64,000 nucleotides of DNA from Erythrophleum ivorense. Its lineage: Eukaryota > Streptophyta > Magnoliopsida > Fabales > Fabaceae. Position 1 is the stretch's first letter; the number at the start of each line of letters is the position of its first letter. A program made the position numbers and the translations under genes. Shown here in pieces: positions 33,576-47,187 of this stretch. The notes beneath the pieces were generated by a model. That model did no database searches, had not been told where the DNA came from, and saw only the letters and a program-made list of their open reading frames with translations. The stretch is from NCBI GenBank assembly GCA_026724425.1, contig JAIUCV010000007.1, positions 21,233,286 through 21,297,285 on the forward strand, read 5' to 3'.

Positions 33576-34470
33576 AGGTTATCCTCTCGTGACAAGGCAT
33601 TTTTAAAAACTCTAGAATCTGAAGCTGTGCCTTCCCAACTAGCCAAAACATAAGTAAATTTCATGTTAAATGAACATGCAACAAAAATATTTTGCGTAAG
33701 ATACTCTTTTCGTCCTCTAAAACGAGCAGCCTCTTCTTTAGGTACTTTTTCTCGAACGTGAGTTCCATCTATAGTCTCCAGACAATCCTATCATTAACAA
33801 TTGGTTAATAGTAATATATTGTAGAATGATTATTTTATTCATCAACTATGGGTAAACTACCATACCTTAAAATATGGGTAGAATCTACTATTGTTGGAAA
33901 TTTGGATGGCCACTTCTACTCCAGAGGGCTGTGTAAGAAACTCAACCTCAAGTAAAACCACTGCACATAATACATTATGAAAGTAACGACTAATAGTCTC
34001 CCTTGAACGATGAAAGTAAAAGCATAGTGTTCTATTTTTTACATTATGGCCAATGCATGGAGAAATTTGGCAACTTGTTCTTCTACTGTAACCCACCGTG
34101 AATCTTTCACTCTTTCAGTATGTCGAATTTTCTCACATAACTCCCTGAAAGCCTATGGGCCCATGCGCAAAATATCACGGCAATTTTTTTCATCTTCTAG
34201 CTGTATCATCAACTGTCTTCTCATATTATATCGATTGATATTGCTAACATTAATAGATTTAGTACTTAGAGTTGACATCTCTTCCAATAAATGAATTACA
34301 TGCACAAGCAAACATATGAATCGGATCATACATGTATGCTTACGCCTGTCCAACTCTTCTATTAAATGGTTCAAATTTGAGCCAACATTTGTTACTCCAA
34401 AATTAATTAGTTTCTTGACTTCAAACTCAATATCATATTTATCTTCTTCCACTTCCTTTGTCAATTCCAT

Positions 34471-35460
34471 ATTATTGTTGCTTTACTAGAAAATCATACA
34501 AAGTATGTAAAAGGAGACTGTATATCGACAAAAGGAAGAACTTATAAATAATCACTATATAAAATTATAAGAAAGAGTAAATGCTACATAGAAACAAGTT
34601 ATATGATACATTAGGATTAAAAAAATAACATGATTCCTTGGCAAAGGCGTGAACTACAAAAGGAACCCCAAATTGTAAAAGGTTAATCATTAATAGTTCA
34701 CTCACTCATATTCGTATTCCTTTTTTTTATAAATTGTTTCACATATTTTGTAGGATGCCTAAGAATATATCACTTTAAATTGCATATAAATCATATACAA
34801 GTAACTTTTTTCCTAGACTTCCTCGCATAGTTATGGGATGCAAAACTCAACATTAATAAATTTATTCTTCAAATCTTACATTACAGTAAATTTATGCCGT
34901 AACAAAAGTTTATCATGAAAAAGAATTTTAAATCATCACCTACTGAATATAAACACATGATAATAAAATTTGTTTTAATGATAATAGGTAATAGTGAAAT
35001 ATAAACTGAAAATGTGAAAATACTAACTATGACGGTGCGAAGCTTGGAAGAACGGATCAAGCAGCAATGTAGAAGTTTTGAGAAATATGGAATAAAAAGG
35101 GTCCGAATATCCAAAGCCGCTGTGAGCTTGGGAAGAAATGAGGAGGCAGAGCTTATGTGAAGTTCAGGGCAAGAAAAAATTAAGGTTGTGACTTATTTAT
35201 TGGAGAGGCAGACACGGGTAAAAAAAATATATTTAAGGGTAATTTGGTAAATGAAAAATACACATCAGGCTGCAGCTTGTTTTCTCTCCAAAATCTCCCT
35301 ATATCCGGAGAGAAAAAAGCGACGTGAGACCCACACTCATTTTCTCTCCAGTTTTCTTCTCCCTCCTCCTTTTCTTCCCATCCAAATAGGGCAAAATGCG
35401 ACCCCTCCCCCTTGTTTTCTCTCTCCCCTACGTTTTCTCCCCATCCAAACATAGTGTAAA
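34471..35460. other. 5' flank of Harbinger transposase, possible element end
   Basis: No coding signal. Bases 35270-35456 contain repeated 'ttttctctcc' and end 'ccaaacatagtg|taa'. The reverse reads CACTATGTTTGGATGGGGAG, a plausible terminal sequence next to a TAA trinucleotide, which is a typical Harbinger target. I did not find the matching left end, so this boundary is tentative. Confidence 0.35.
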
Positions 35461-37639
35461 AGATAGAGAGTGGGTCAGAAAGCTTACTGACTCGAACAAA
35501 ATATATATAAGTTAAAAAAAACTCAATTAAACAAGTAATCTATTTTAAAAATAATCAAATTTAAAATAGGCCAAATTCAAAATTTTTAAAGTCTAGTTTA
35601 AGTTTGAGTAGAACCTATATTATAATGAATTTTTTTTAGTATTAAAACCTCAAATCAAGTTATACATATGCAATGCTTAGTCTTCCACATTTCACATTCC
35701 ACATTCCCCTTTTACACGTTGTATTATTATAACTTCCACGTCATATTTTTATATATTATTATAACTTTCACGTTCCTCTTTTCCGAAGACTTTACAATAC
35801 ACACACGCACAGCTAGAGTTTAGTATTCACCTCCTTCTCGTCATTTATTGGCTTTCGACCACCAGTAAGAGGATCTCGTTATTCATCGGCTTTTCCAATA
35901 CGTAGAGTAAAAAAATTCAAATCCCTCATTCCTTCTTGTTTCTCATTGATTTTTCTTCACGGATCTGAAACCACCTTCTTTCGCACTGCTATGTTAGTGT
36001 TTCTTCATGGATGGTCATTGGATCTGGATCCCACACATGTTAGTTTGGTTTTTTTTAATTTATTATTTTTATAATAACTTCATCCCAGCCCATTTTTGCA
36101 CAAATAGTATTGAGGTGGGCTTGGACCTAAATTTTTGTAATATTTTTCTTACATGCCTAACTTTTTTTAAACAAGTTTGGCTTGTGATCAAGTATAAACC
36201 AAAAAGATCAACGAAATAAATCAATAGTATTAAATTAAATTAATAAATAAGGAATGAGGGTGGAGGGAAATTTGGCAAAATTGAGAAGGAAATTAGGTAT
36301 AAGAAAAAAAAAGGAGAAAATTTGAAGGAAAGAGGAAATTGAAAAAAATTGAGATACAAGAAAAAATTTTAGGAAAGGGAACAAGAAATTTATGAGAGGT
36401 AGATATTAATTTTATAAAATGTGTATTTATTAAATTAACGAGTATTATATATAATATGTTTTTTCTATTAGATACAAAGTGTATATGTATTGAATTAATG
36501 TAAATATTAAATACAAAGTATATATTTATTAGTTATGTAAAATTTGTACTTACTCAATTAATATGAGTATGCATTAGATTTCCTATGTATTACATGTGAA
36601 ATACTTTGTTAATTGTTTAAATTTTAAAATTTGTATTGAATTAATGTGATAGGCATAATACTTATTAATTAACAAAGTGTGTATTGAATTAATGTGATAG
36701 GTATAATACTTATTAATTAGATATGAAATTGTTAATGTGTATTTGTTAAATTAATTGTAAAGTTGAGATATGATGTGCGTTCCTTTTAAATACTATATGA
36801 TGTGAACTTTTAATGAATGTCTCAAATTTATATGAGATCGAATTACAACTTAAGAAAGCTAGAAAGAAGATTAAAATCCTTTAAGAACAAGTTTCCAGAA
36901 CTTTAATTCTATTATTGAATGCCATAAAGATGGGTATTTTTAATAAGCTCAATAATAATTTATGAAATAACAAAGAGAAAGATGCTCCTTCTTTAAAATT
37001 CAATTTTTCTTTCATCCAAATCTATAAAAACACTATTACGTGCATGTACACACACACACACACTTAACAACAAAATAAATCCTAATGGTTAATGGACTAA
37101 AGTTTAGAAGACTTAAACTAATATGAATTCCTAATTCAAATAAGATTAATAATTCATTTACAATAAAAATCCCAATTAAAAAGGAAACTAATATAGATTC
37201 CTAACCTAAATAAGACTAGAAGTCTGTTTACAATGACAAAACTTTATTCTTGCCAAAAATAACACAAAACATAAAACTACACGTATGGGCTTAAATAAAA
37301 GTAATGTTTACCCCATTTACAATTGATTAACATAAATCCTAACAAATTACAAGGCCCAAATGCCTAAGTAAAAGTTTCAACCCTAATGCCTCCTCTTGAA
37401 CTTGTATAACATGCATTAAAGCTTATTCTCTTTTCTTTAAGTTTATCTTGCCCACAGTTGCATTACTTTGTAAATTGATGTTTTCAATTCAACAAGCTTG
37501 AGCTAATCCTTATTTTGCTTCCTTTATTTTTTTGGATCTAGCCCATGTTATTGGCCCATATGAAACATGCAAAGGATTTTTAAATACTTGTGTACCATGA
37601 TATGCATCATTTCCTCCCTCTTCATAAAGATTTGACATT
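35461..37639. other. AT-rich non-coding region
   Basis: No genes recognised. A ~48-bp tandem repeat is present at ~36630-36720 ('attgaattaatgtgatagg' twice), a GA/A-rich tract at 36250-36400 and a (CA)n run at ~37050. Bases 37400-37640 probably belong to the decayed retroelement to the right. Confidence 0.4.
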
Positions 37640-38180
37640 GAATTGTTACTTATATATGGAAATGTTGAATGTAGTAAACACATTATACTCACCTAGAAAA
37701 TCCAACTTATGGGCATTATCATTGATTTTCTCCAAGCCTTGAAATGGCCCAACTTGTATTAGATGCAACTTAGATGTCTGATGAACTAGAAACCACTTTT
37801 TCCTCAAATCAACTCAAACCCAATCTCTTGGTTCAAATGTAACACACCTCCTTCCCTAATTTATTTGGTAGCTACTTGTTCATTCCTCTTTTGCAATTTG
37901 AAACTTCAACTTTTCGTGGTTCTTTCTATCTAAACTAGCATTTTCATTAACAAGTAAAGGAATCAAATCCAATAAAGTAAAAGGGTTAAACCCATGCATT
38001 AATTTAAAGGGAGAAATTATAGTAGTGGAAGGCATGGCCCTATTGTATGCAAATTCTTTGAATGGCAAGCATTCCTTCCATGGTTTCAAATTCTTCCCTA
38101 CAATAGTGTTTAGCAACTGGGTTAAGTGTCCTATTTACTACTTTTGTTAGACCATTTATTTGTGGGTGACTAGCGATACA
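37640..38180 (-). pseudogene. Ty3/gypsy integrase C-terminal fragment
   Basis: On the minus strand: SHPQINGLTKVVNRTLN, LKPWKECLPFKEFAYNRAMP with SPFKLMHGFNPFTLLDL, then stops, VDLRKKWFLVHQTSKLHL and PFQGLEKINDNAHKLDFLGE with YNVFTTFNIS. These are the conserved end of the integrase core and the GPY/F-like C-terminal domain of plant Ty3/gypsy polyproteins. No reverse transcriptase, gag or flanking LTR pair was found, so it is an isolated remnant. Multiple stops. Confidence 0.85.
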
Positions 38181-39892
38181 AATTAAAAGATAATTCACCA
38201 CACTTTTCCTTTGAACAAATGACTAATTTAATGAGTACCTATTAAGGGAGCCCCTAAAAATTACCTAATTGGAAGTCCCTAAAAGCAACACAAACAAACC
38301 CTCACAAAGCAAGCAACAAAACCCATTAGAATACCTTAAAAAACTGCCTTTCATTCTTGCTAAAGATTCCTAGACATGTCTAAAGACTACCGTGGCATGG
38401 CTAAGCCATGTGCAAGGCTATTTGCTTACCAAAGGCTGCATACAGCTAGGTTGCTCCATATAGCTTGGCTGTGTGCAACAACAGGATACCAAAAAACTCC
38501 TTAAAACTTCTCCTAACTTACTTAGATGGTTTGCAGAACCTACACAACTCCAAAATCCACAAAATTTGGTATGCGAGGATGTCTACATGAGATCTTTAGG
38601 CAAGCAAAGTCTCACCCTAAAACTTACCTATTTATTTCTTCAAATGTACACATTCACAAATTGGTTTTGGCCTAAAATGCCAAAGGTGATACTTTTGGTT
38701 CACCAAATGACCCTCTAATCAACTCTAATCCCTACTAAGCTTCCTCTAGCAAATTTCAAACTTAAAAACTAGCTCAAAGATGATGTCACCGAGGTCCAAA
38801 TCTCTATGGATCAAAATTTGATTTGGTGACTTCCTGTAGCCATAAACCACCCTTCTATTTCATCCTCACTCTAATACTCTCAAAATCACCAACACATACC
38901 CACTTGATTCCAAACAAGTAGTTTTAACCCTTAGGGATACCAAACACCTACACATTCAAAATATAATCATGGGACTTCCCAAGAATCCATCCCTAACTTC
39001 CATGATAGACAAAAAAAAAAACCATCCTTAATTACCCAGTTGCATACCTAAGTCGAGCTATACAACTCCTAAGTTTACTAAATCACCTTAGGCAATTTTC
39101 AAATACCAAAAGAAAGGTGTCCAAGCACAAAAATCTAAATGAAAACATGTAGAACAAAATATAATGACTTGAAACCTCAATTTAGCCCTTATAGAAGGGT
39201 TAGTTTCCAAATTGGTTCATCTATTCGATTTCATATACCCAATTTTTATAAATGGAGCCTAAATGACCCTAAATCATACTCAGTCATCCTAAACCACTAA
39301 AATACATTTGCTCAACACAAGAAATTACCAAGAATATCCAAAATACTCTAGGTGATCATGTTATACCCAAATCATGACTAGAAAATTCAAGTGAACACTT
39401 CAATTACTAATTATGAATACTCATAGTTCAAACATTAATTTCACAATGCTAATGATTATTAATCACATAATTCCAAGTTACTCATTAAGAATCATCTAAG
39501 TACAATCATAAGTACTAATTTCACAATAACTTAAATTGCATGAATAGTTTCAATACTTAGCAATACATGATGCAATATGACAATTCTATAAAATAATAAC
39601 CAATTTCATAAGAACTAGTATCTCAAATATACAAACCAATCAAATAAGGCATTTAAACTTATACACCACTAAACCATTGTAGTAGGCTTTCACTAGCTTC
39701 TTCTTTCTACTAAGAGGTTTAGTCCCTGAAAATGTTAGTCCACAACTGAGGTGAGATATAAAATTTCAATAATCAAGTAGCAATTCCATTCACATTTAGA
39801 CAGAATAATTAAGATTAAGCCATACACATATAAATCATGAAACATGCCACATCCTATCATTTATATTAAATAAGATTTGACTACATTACCAT
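38181..39892. other. Old repeat-derived non-coding sequence
   Basis: No protein seen. The style resembles LTR or untranslated retroelement DNA. It is interrupted at 39893 by solo LTR copy 1 and continues at 47188, as shown by the ACCAT target duplication. Confidence 0.4.
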
Positions 39893-41789
39893 TGTAACAT
39901 CTGGTTCCTCCGTAAATGTGAGAAATGCAATATTCGGTTTCTCCGTGAACGTGCAAAACGTATCGGATATAAAAAAAAGTCCCTCAGAATAAATGATTTG
40001 AGGTCAAATAAAATTAGAATAAAATTTTAAATATTAGAAAATGAAGATTTGAAGTTTAAGATGCCCAAAAACTAGAGCCAGAGTAGCTTATAAAATTTGT
40101 CGAAGAAAGTAGGGGCATTTTTGTAATTTTTGGAAAATTTTGAAAACTAACAGGAGGGCTTTTTAAACAAAAAATTTGAGCTTTCTAGAGTTCTCAGAGG
40201 CCTTGAACACCATGGGAATCCCCAGAATAGTTTAAACTCCTTCGGTGAGCAAGTTCAGCACAAGGTCAACTAAAACTTTAATCAAATAGTTTGGAATAGT
40301 TTCAGATCCTTTTTAAGTGATTCCAAAGGCAATTCTTATGATTAAGAGCCTAGGAATATGATGGAAAAGAAAATTTTCAAAAAGGAGTTGATTTGAGCTA
40401 AAATGATAAGAACAAAGAATAGGGACTAAAATATAAAATAGAAAAGTGCATAAAGTGGACTCCTCACCTTCTTAAAGCACATTTTCTTTTAGCCTCTGAT
40501 TAATAAACCTTCTTTTTGCCCAAAATAAATTGTGAGACCAAGGGATAGAGATGCACAAGTGGGCCAAAAGAAAAGGGAGAAAGAAGTTAAGAAAGGTAGG
40601 AAAATTTAAGGATTTCCATAGTTTTTCTTCTTGAAACCTTGCTCTCGTCTTTTTACTTCATCTTTCCATGGTTTTGGTGGATAAAATGGTTCTATTTTGG
40701 CCTTGAACTAGAGGGGAAAGGTTAGAAATTCAAGGAGAAGAATAAAGCAAAGGAAGAACCTCTTGGAAAGAGCTTGAATCCAAGGTCATTTCTTGCTTTT
40801 TGTTGCTTATTCCTTCTTGCTCTTCTTTGTGTGTGTAATGCCTAAAAATAGAACCATCTAGAAGAGGAAAGTTCTGACCTAGAACTAATAAGAAACCATG
40901 AAATTGGAGTGCGCAAACTTGGAATATTCCAAGAGATTGCAAGAAAAATCAATGAAATGCATGAAGGAAAAGTGTGGAGCTCTTAAATGTAATCCAAAAT
41001 ATGATTTGAAATATGAGTTTTCTTGCATGTGTGAATGTTTAATTGAGCTCCTAAGACTTCTAGGAAGCCACCCAAGTGTGTCTATCATCAAGGAAAAATT
41101 AAGAAGTCTATGAACTCTTCCTCCCCCTCATGTCTCAGTCTAGGCTACTTGAATAGGTTAGGAAGTGTTTTAATTTGCTCTAATCTTGGTTTGGGACTTC
41201 ATATGATGGAAGAAGGTAGGAGGAACCCTTGGGAAAAATTTAAAAGCCATAGATTGGGAGATGAGACAATGGCTTCCATAATGTAACCTTATGAAGCAAC
41301 ATGTACCTAGGCTTATGAAAGTGAGTGTGTGATGGTTCCAAGGACCTTAAATGAGGTCAAGAATCCTAGAAATGAGAAGAGAATAGAGCCAAGAACTTGA
41401 ATCATGATGGTTGTTTCAATAGGTCATTTATGGAACCATCATGTGACTTATGGAACCAAGTATGTTCTTAAGAGTAAATTGAATGCTTTGGCTTGCTTCA
41501 AGAATATAATTGAGTGTTATTTATGATGTTTAGGCTAAGGAAACCAAACTCCACCTAAGTGTGCTTGTGGAACCAAAAAAGGGAAGAAGTAAAGCAAAGT
41601 AAAGCTTGCATAAGTAACAAGGTAGCTCTCCACCTTATTCGTCTTGCATTCTTGGTTTTGTATATGTCATTGTGTGCTTTATGTGTGCTTTTGGGATTTG
41701 TGAACATGCCACTTGATGCTAGGATGTTGCATTGGTACCAATATGTTTCTTGGATGTCATTGGTTTATGAAAAATGCTTAAGAGGGTGA

Positions 41790-41935
41790 GGTGATGTCAA
41801 AAGTCCCTTGATGTGGATAAGGAGATGTCAAAAGTCTCAAGGCATGGGTGAGACAAGGCCAAAATTCTTTTGGATGGGTGAGGCCAAGTCAAACTCCCCT
41901 AGGCCAAGGGTGAGGCAAAACCAAAAGTCCCTAGA
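41790..41935 (+). repeat. Degenerate minisatellite shared by all LTR copies
   Basis: Units of ~30-40 bp around 'gggtgagg..aagtcaaaagtccct' (reverse: AGGGACTTTTGG...CCTCACCC). Equivalent arrays lie at 32340-32475, 43990-44190, 52170-52350, 56400-56570, 58370-58570 and 61085-61270, in the orientation of each LTR. It is a constant internal feature of this LTR group. Confidence 0.7.
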
Positions 41936-42095
41936 GCTCATTCTTGAATTTGATGTGAAATGGTGGTATGGAAATGTGATTTTGTATGCTTTGTGGTTGT
42001 GTTGCTTTTCATACTTGTGCCTTTGATGTGTATATGCTATGAATGTATGTTTGAATGGGTGTGTGAGCTATTGAGATTATATGAATCTCACTCCC

Positions 42096-45000
42096 TATAA
42101 CATTCGGTCCCCGCTTAACGTGAGAAACAGAATGTTCAGTTTCTCCGTAAACGTAAAAAATGGGCCATATATAAAAAGAAGTCCTCGAAATAGAAGGATT
42201 TATGGCAAAGTAAAAGTAGGATAAAATATTAAATATTTTAAAATAAGGATTTAAGGTTTAAGATACCTAAAAACTAGAGCCAAAAGAACTTAAAATAAGT
42301 AAAAGTAGGGGTATTTTTGTAATTTTTTTAATTTTGAAAAACTCATAGAAGGGCTTTTTAAATGAAAAATTTAAGCTTTCCAGGGTTCTTAGAGGCCCTG
42401 AATATCATGGGAACCCCTAGAACAGTTGAAACCCCTCCGGTGAGTGATTTCGACTGTCGGTTGATCAAAACTTTGACCGAACGGTTTGGAATGGGTTTAG
42501 ATCCTTTTTGAGTGATTCCAAAGGCAATTATTATGATTAAAAGCCTAAGGAATATGATGGAAAAGACAAATTTTGAAAAGGAGTTGAAATAAGACCAATC
42601 GGATAAACCATGGATTAAGAACTAAAATGAAAAGTTAAAAAAGTATGTTAACTTTACCCTTTTGCTTTTTAAATCACGTCCAACCCTTCTCCTTCCTCTC
42701 CATCGATGTTTTTTTAGTCTGAAACAGATTTGAAAGAGGCGCACAAAGGGAAATGCAAGAGAAGGGAGAAGAAAGCCAAGAAAGATAGGTGAATTCAAGG
42801 AATTTCATGGCTTTCTTTTCTTTAAAGTTGTTCTTTTCTTCTTACTTGATCTTTCCATGGTTTTGGTGGATGAAATAGTTCTATTTTGGCCTTGAACTAG
42901 AGAGGAAGGATTAGAGTTTCAAAAGGAGACCAAGACCAAAGGAAGAGACTCTTGATAGAAGCTTGGATTCAAGGTAGATATCCTTGTAGCTTTACTTCTT
43001 CTTCTTGCTTCTTATATGTGAGAGTCACAGCCAAAAATAAAACCATTATAGGGGAGGAGTTTCTATCCAAAAACAAGCAAGAATCCATTGATTTAGTATG
43101 TGGGAACCTAAGAATTGCAAAGAAATGGGAAGAAAAGCAAGTAAAATTCAAGTTAGGAAAGTGAAGAAGTCTTGAACACATTGTAAAAACTGATTTGATT
43201 CATGCATTCCCTGGCATATGTAAGTGTTTGTTTGAGTTCTTAAGACCCCTAGGAAGCCTTCCAAGTGACTCTCCCATCAAGGAAAAATTGGAAACCCCTT
43301 GAACCCTAAATGCTTACATAATGTTGGCCTAGGCTAGAAAGAGTACCAAGGGAAAGTTTTAATTTGTTTCAAGCTTATTTTTGAGTCATGTAGGATGGAA
43401 GAGGATGAGAAGAAGCCTTAGAAAAATTTTAGAAGCCATAAATAGTGAGATAGAAGTGTAGGCTCCATAATATAGCATAATCAAGTAACTCTTAGCTAGG
43501 CTCTTTAAAATAATTGTGTGATGACTCTAAGGAGTCTAAATGGAGTCAAGAATCATAGAGTAAAGGAGAGAAGGGAACCAAGATCATGAATTCTTGTAGT
43601 TGCTTCATTAAATGCGTTATGGAAGTATAATGGAGTCATAAACTAAAGTAGCATCATGTAAAGTGTGTATAATGCCAAGGCTTATTCCCATGAGTAATTC
43701 ATGTTTCTTTTGGTGTGTCTAGGCCAAAAGAAATGGTCTCCACCTTCTTGGGTGTGTGAGGTCAAGGGAGAGGAGTCAAGGCTTAAGGAAAAAGTGTGTG
43801 AATGCAAGTAAGATAGCTCTCTCCACCTTCTCTCATGCATGGATGTGTGTTTAGCTTGTCTTAAAATGTGTGTATGTGTATTTTCAAGCCACGAAAAGCA
43901 TGTTATCATGATCTTGTTTGCCATGATTTCATGATGTCATGTTATGTTTTCAAGTGAATGTATGATTTTTCTTGAGTTTGCTTAAGTGTGGAGAGGCTTA
44001 GAACCCCTCACCATGGTGAGGATGAGCCAAGAATCCTTGAACTTAGCTGAGACAAAGTAAAGAGTCTCTCAAAAGCAAAGTAGGCTCCTAAGAGTATGGT
44101 TGAGTCCAAAGTACTTAAAGAATGGGTGAGACAAGTCCAAAATCTATGAGAAGTGTGAGGCCAATCCAAATACTTGGTGAGCTCTTGAATGATTTGTATG
44201 GCTTGTTCATATGCTAAGCTTGCTTCTTGAATGCTCATGATTTGTATTATGTCCATGCATGCATTTTTAAGGCTTTCTTTTCATATATTATGTATGATTG
44301 AATGGAAGATGAGCTATTGGGATTCTTTGAATCTCATCTCCTCCTCTTCAATGATCTAACATGCTAGGTTGACCAAGTAATTATGGTGAAGGGAGCCAAC
44401 ATCAATGAAGAAGGAAGAATGACAAGTTTATGTCTAACTTTAGCCATTTCAAAACCGCAATTGTGTTTCTTGATGTATATGTTGTTGTAAATGTACCATG
44501 ACCCTTGAGGCAAATATAAATATGCTATTATGTGATGTTTATTTGTATGAATATGATGTATGAGCTCTAATATATATTTTGAGTATGAGATGCCAAATTA
44601 TGTAATGTGAAAGCATGATGGAAATGTGCATGAGTGTGGGTTAAATGGCCAAAATGAGATGCTTGAGGTTTGAGACCATTTGGGCAGCTCACACAAGTCT
44701 TAAATTCACTTTTAGACTTGCCCAAAAGGTGCCACAATCAAAGGAAAGCCATTTGGCAAGTTTGGTACCCCATATGGAGCCAAATTTGACCATAATAGAA
44801 CCCTATATCACTTATTGGCCAAATGAGTTAGTCTTAATATAAGATTTGGCATGATACTAGGTCTCATTGAGAAATTTTTGAGAAACTAAAGATCATAATT
44901 TTTGGAGGTCTACAGAATATTTGATGATTTTTCAAAGTTGGCAAAATTTATGGTTATGGTTTGTTGCACTATTCATTTGGTCCAAAATTAAACTCTGTCC

Positions 45001-45796
45001 CTGAGGCTCAAATGATGTCCAATTGTTATGAAATTTCATACAGAGAAACTAGACAATCAAAGTGACTCGTGTAAACTAGAATCACCTCATTTGGAGGTTT
45101 AGAGAGGGAGATATGAATTTTTGAATTTTCTATCTAGTATTAGTAAATTTTCCTGACCAGAAGTACTATTTCATCTAATTCTAAGGTCTGTGATTGATGA
45201 ACTGATCTGGAGATATTTTATCTCTCTAGTTCATATCCATAGCTTTCTATATTGGTATCATTTTCATGGTTTTCATTTTGTTGGAATTAATTGGACATTT
45301 TCAAACTTCTCTGCAGAATTCTGTGACAATTCCAGAATTCAATCGGACCTTTGGACTATTTTGGATGTCAAAAGCCCTCTATGATAGATGTTATGGTCTG
45401 GACATATTTTTAGTGTAAATTAGACATACTAAGATTTCCATAATGACCAATATTGCATGATTTTGAATTTTCTAGATTTAGTTATGATTTTCCAAAGTTT
45501 GGTCAAAAAGTGAAGTAATTCTGGCCGAGAGTGAACCTCCATATTCCATACTCCATTTCGGTTTCCATGAGTTGTGGGCATTATTTTGAGATAGAAATGA
45601 GTTTTAATGATGTAATTAAATATGAGGATGTATAGTATGAGCTCTCACAGTCCACGTGACACTGATTGTAAATTTTTAGATATGACGCAATGCGAAAATA
45701 ATCCTATTTTCCTTGCTTTTTCTATGAGAAACCTATATAGTTCATGATACTATGCCATTTAAAAGTATGGGATGAGCTAGAATTTATGGTGTTATA
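42096..45796 (+). mobile_element. Solo LTR copy 2 (nested in copy 1)
   Basis: 3701 bp, from TATAACATTCGGTCCCC (TG decayed to TA) to ...TTTATGGTGTTATA (CA decayed to TA). The perfect duplication CTCCC (42091-42095 and 45797-45801) defines it. It is in the same orientation as copy 1 and homologous along its length, with landmarks such as 'cagaggccctgaatatcatg' (42390), 'ggttttggtggatgaaatag' (~42859) and 'gagctattgggattctttga' (44306). Both terminal changes are transitions. Confidence 0.9.
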
Positions 45797-47187
45797 CTCC
45801 CCTCCCCTCCTTCATCTTAATATGTCTAGATGGTGTTCAAGAACTAAGAGATGCAAGCCAAGGGACATAAGAGACCATCCTTTGATCATTATGTAGCTTT
45901 CTTTGTATCCAAATGACAAATTGAACATGTGCATATAATTTTTTGTTTGTGAATACTTGAACAAATGTAATATTATATATGAATGATGTATGGATCATAT
46001 GTAGCACAAAATCAATGCAAATGAGAAAACTTGACACTTGATGGCATATATGTATTAATGTATTCTTATATGTGGAATGACCAAAATGAAATGTAAGACA
46101 TTTGGAACCACTTAGGTAGTTCATACAAGTTGTGTTTATGCTTTTAAACTTGCCCAAGAGGTACCAAACACAAGGGAAAGCCATATGGACCAAGTTGGTG
46201 CCTTATAAGAGGCAAAAATGACCAAATTGGTGAGCTGTGGCACTTTCTACCCAAATGAGCTCTTCTTGGTCTAAAATTTGGCATGTATCTAGATCTTGTT
46301 GAGAGCTTTTTAGAAGCTAGAGTAGATAATATTTGAAAATATACAGAATTTTTGACTAATTTTTGAAGTTGAAAATTTTTCTAGTTTTGGCTTTGGTAAT
46401 GTTCATTGGTTTGAAAATTGATCTCTGTCATTCAAGGGACAAACAATGTCTAATTACTGTGAAATTTTATAAAAAGAAACTAGACCTTTCCAGTGACCTG
46501 TGTCAACTGGAAGCACCTTATTTGGATTTCTAGAGAGGGAGATATGGATTTTTGAAATTTCTATTCTATTCTAGGGTATAAATGCTCTTGGATTGATTTG
46601 GAACTATTTTTCCCCTCTAGCAAACATCCACACCTTTCCAAATTGGTATAGTTTTCACAAATTGAATTTTTTTGGAATTAATTATGCATTTTCAAAGTTT
46701 ATATCAATAAGTTGTATCAATAATCTTAGATGGCTCGACTTTTGTGCCTTTTTTATTGTCAAACGTGGATCAGATGAGATTTTCGTGGCTGAAAATTATT
46801 TTTAGTGTAAAGTTAACATCTAGAGATTTCCATCGAGCTAAGGTTTGCTTGATTTAATTTTTTTTAGATTTAATTATGATTTTCCAAAGTTGCTAGCAGA
46901 AAACTAAAATTCTGACCTAAGGCAAAACGTGAGTATTTTTTGTTTTTAACCCTTGGGTGTTTTATACAAGGTTTTGAGATGTTTATGATTTATATGGATA
47001 GAAAATAATTAGAGAATGTTGTTGGTAAGTTCTTGGGGCCTACAGATCAAAATTTGAATTTTTATCCTTGACGTCACGCAATTAAATAACATTATTTCAT
47101 TCTCTTTTGTGATTTCCTTTACTCCCACATGAAAGCTAGCTAGAATATGGGAATATGGCATTTAAAAAAGTATGGTGTGACAACCAT

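Larger units (their letters stand above)
30309..34470 (-). pseudogene. PIF/Harbinger transposase (HARBI1-like DDE), split by a solo LTR
   Basis: The N-terminal part lies at 34470-33576: AFRELCEKIRHTERVKDSRW, then SRETISRYFHNVL, a probable intron, TIDGTHVREKVPKEEAARFR with the first catalytic D, and WEGTASDSRVFKNALSRED with the second D. The C-terminal part lies at 30792-30309: VGKFYLGDARFPLM, GLLTPYRGVRYHLKEYS, NLIERIFGVLKKRFSIIASG with the catalytic E, and finally HDFLMGIDPNENLIFEVDRE. Between them sits a 2.8-kb LTR. There are additional stops in the C-terminal half. The three catalytic residues are still readable. Together with ORF1 downstream on the same strand it forms a classic two-gene Harbinger element. 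Confidence 0.85.
39893..47182 (+). mobile_element. Solo LTR copy 1 (hosts copy 2)
   Basis: Begins TGTAACATCTGGTTCC and ends ...GTATGGTGTGACA. It is flanked by a perfect 5-bp duplication ACCAT (39888-39892 and 47183-47187). Removing the nested copy 2 and its target copy leaves ~3.58 kb. No coding domains; the open frames are short and not shared in frame among copies. TG...CA ends, 5-bp duplication and the TGTAACA/TGTTACA heptamers fit a long-LTR Ty3/gypsy element, perhaps Tekay/Del-like, though the lineage is inferred from the ends and length only. With no internal region, it is a solo LTR produced by recombination between two LTRs. Confidence 0.88.

Noticed and set aside
40730..45800. Many 60-80-codon ORFs in the LTR region as small genes
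   Set aside because: They are not conserved in frame between LTR copies and match no family; expected by chance in this length.
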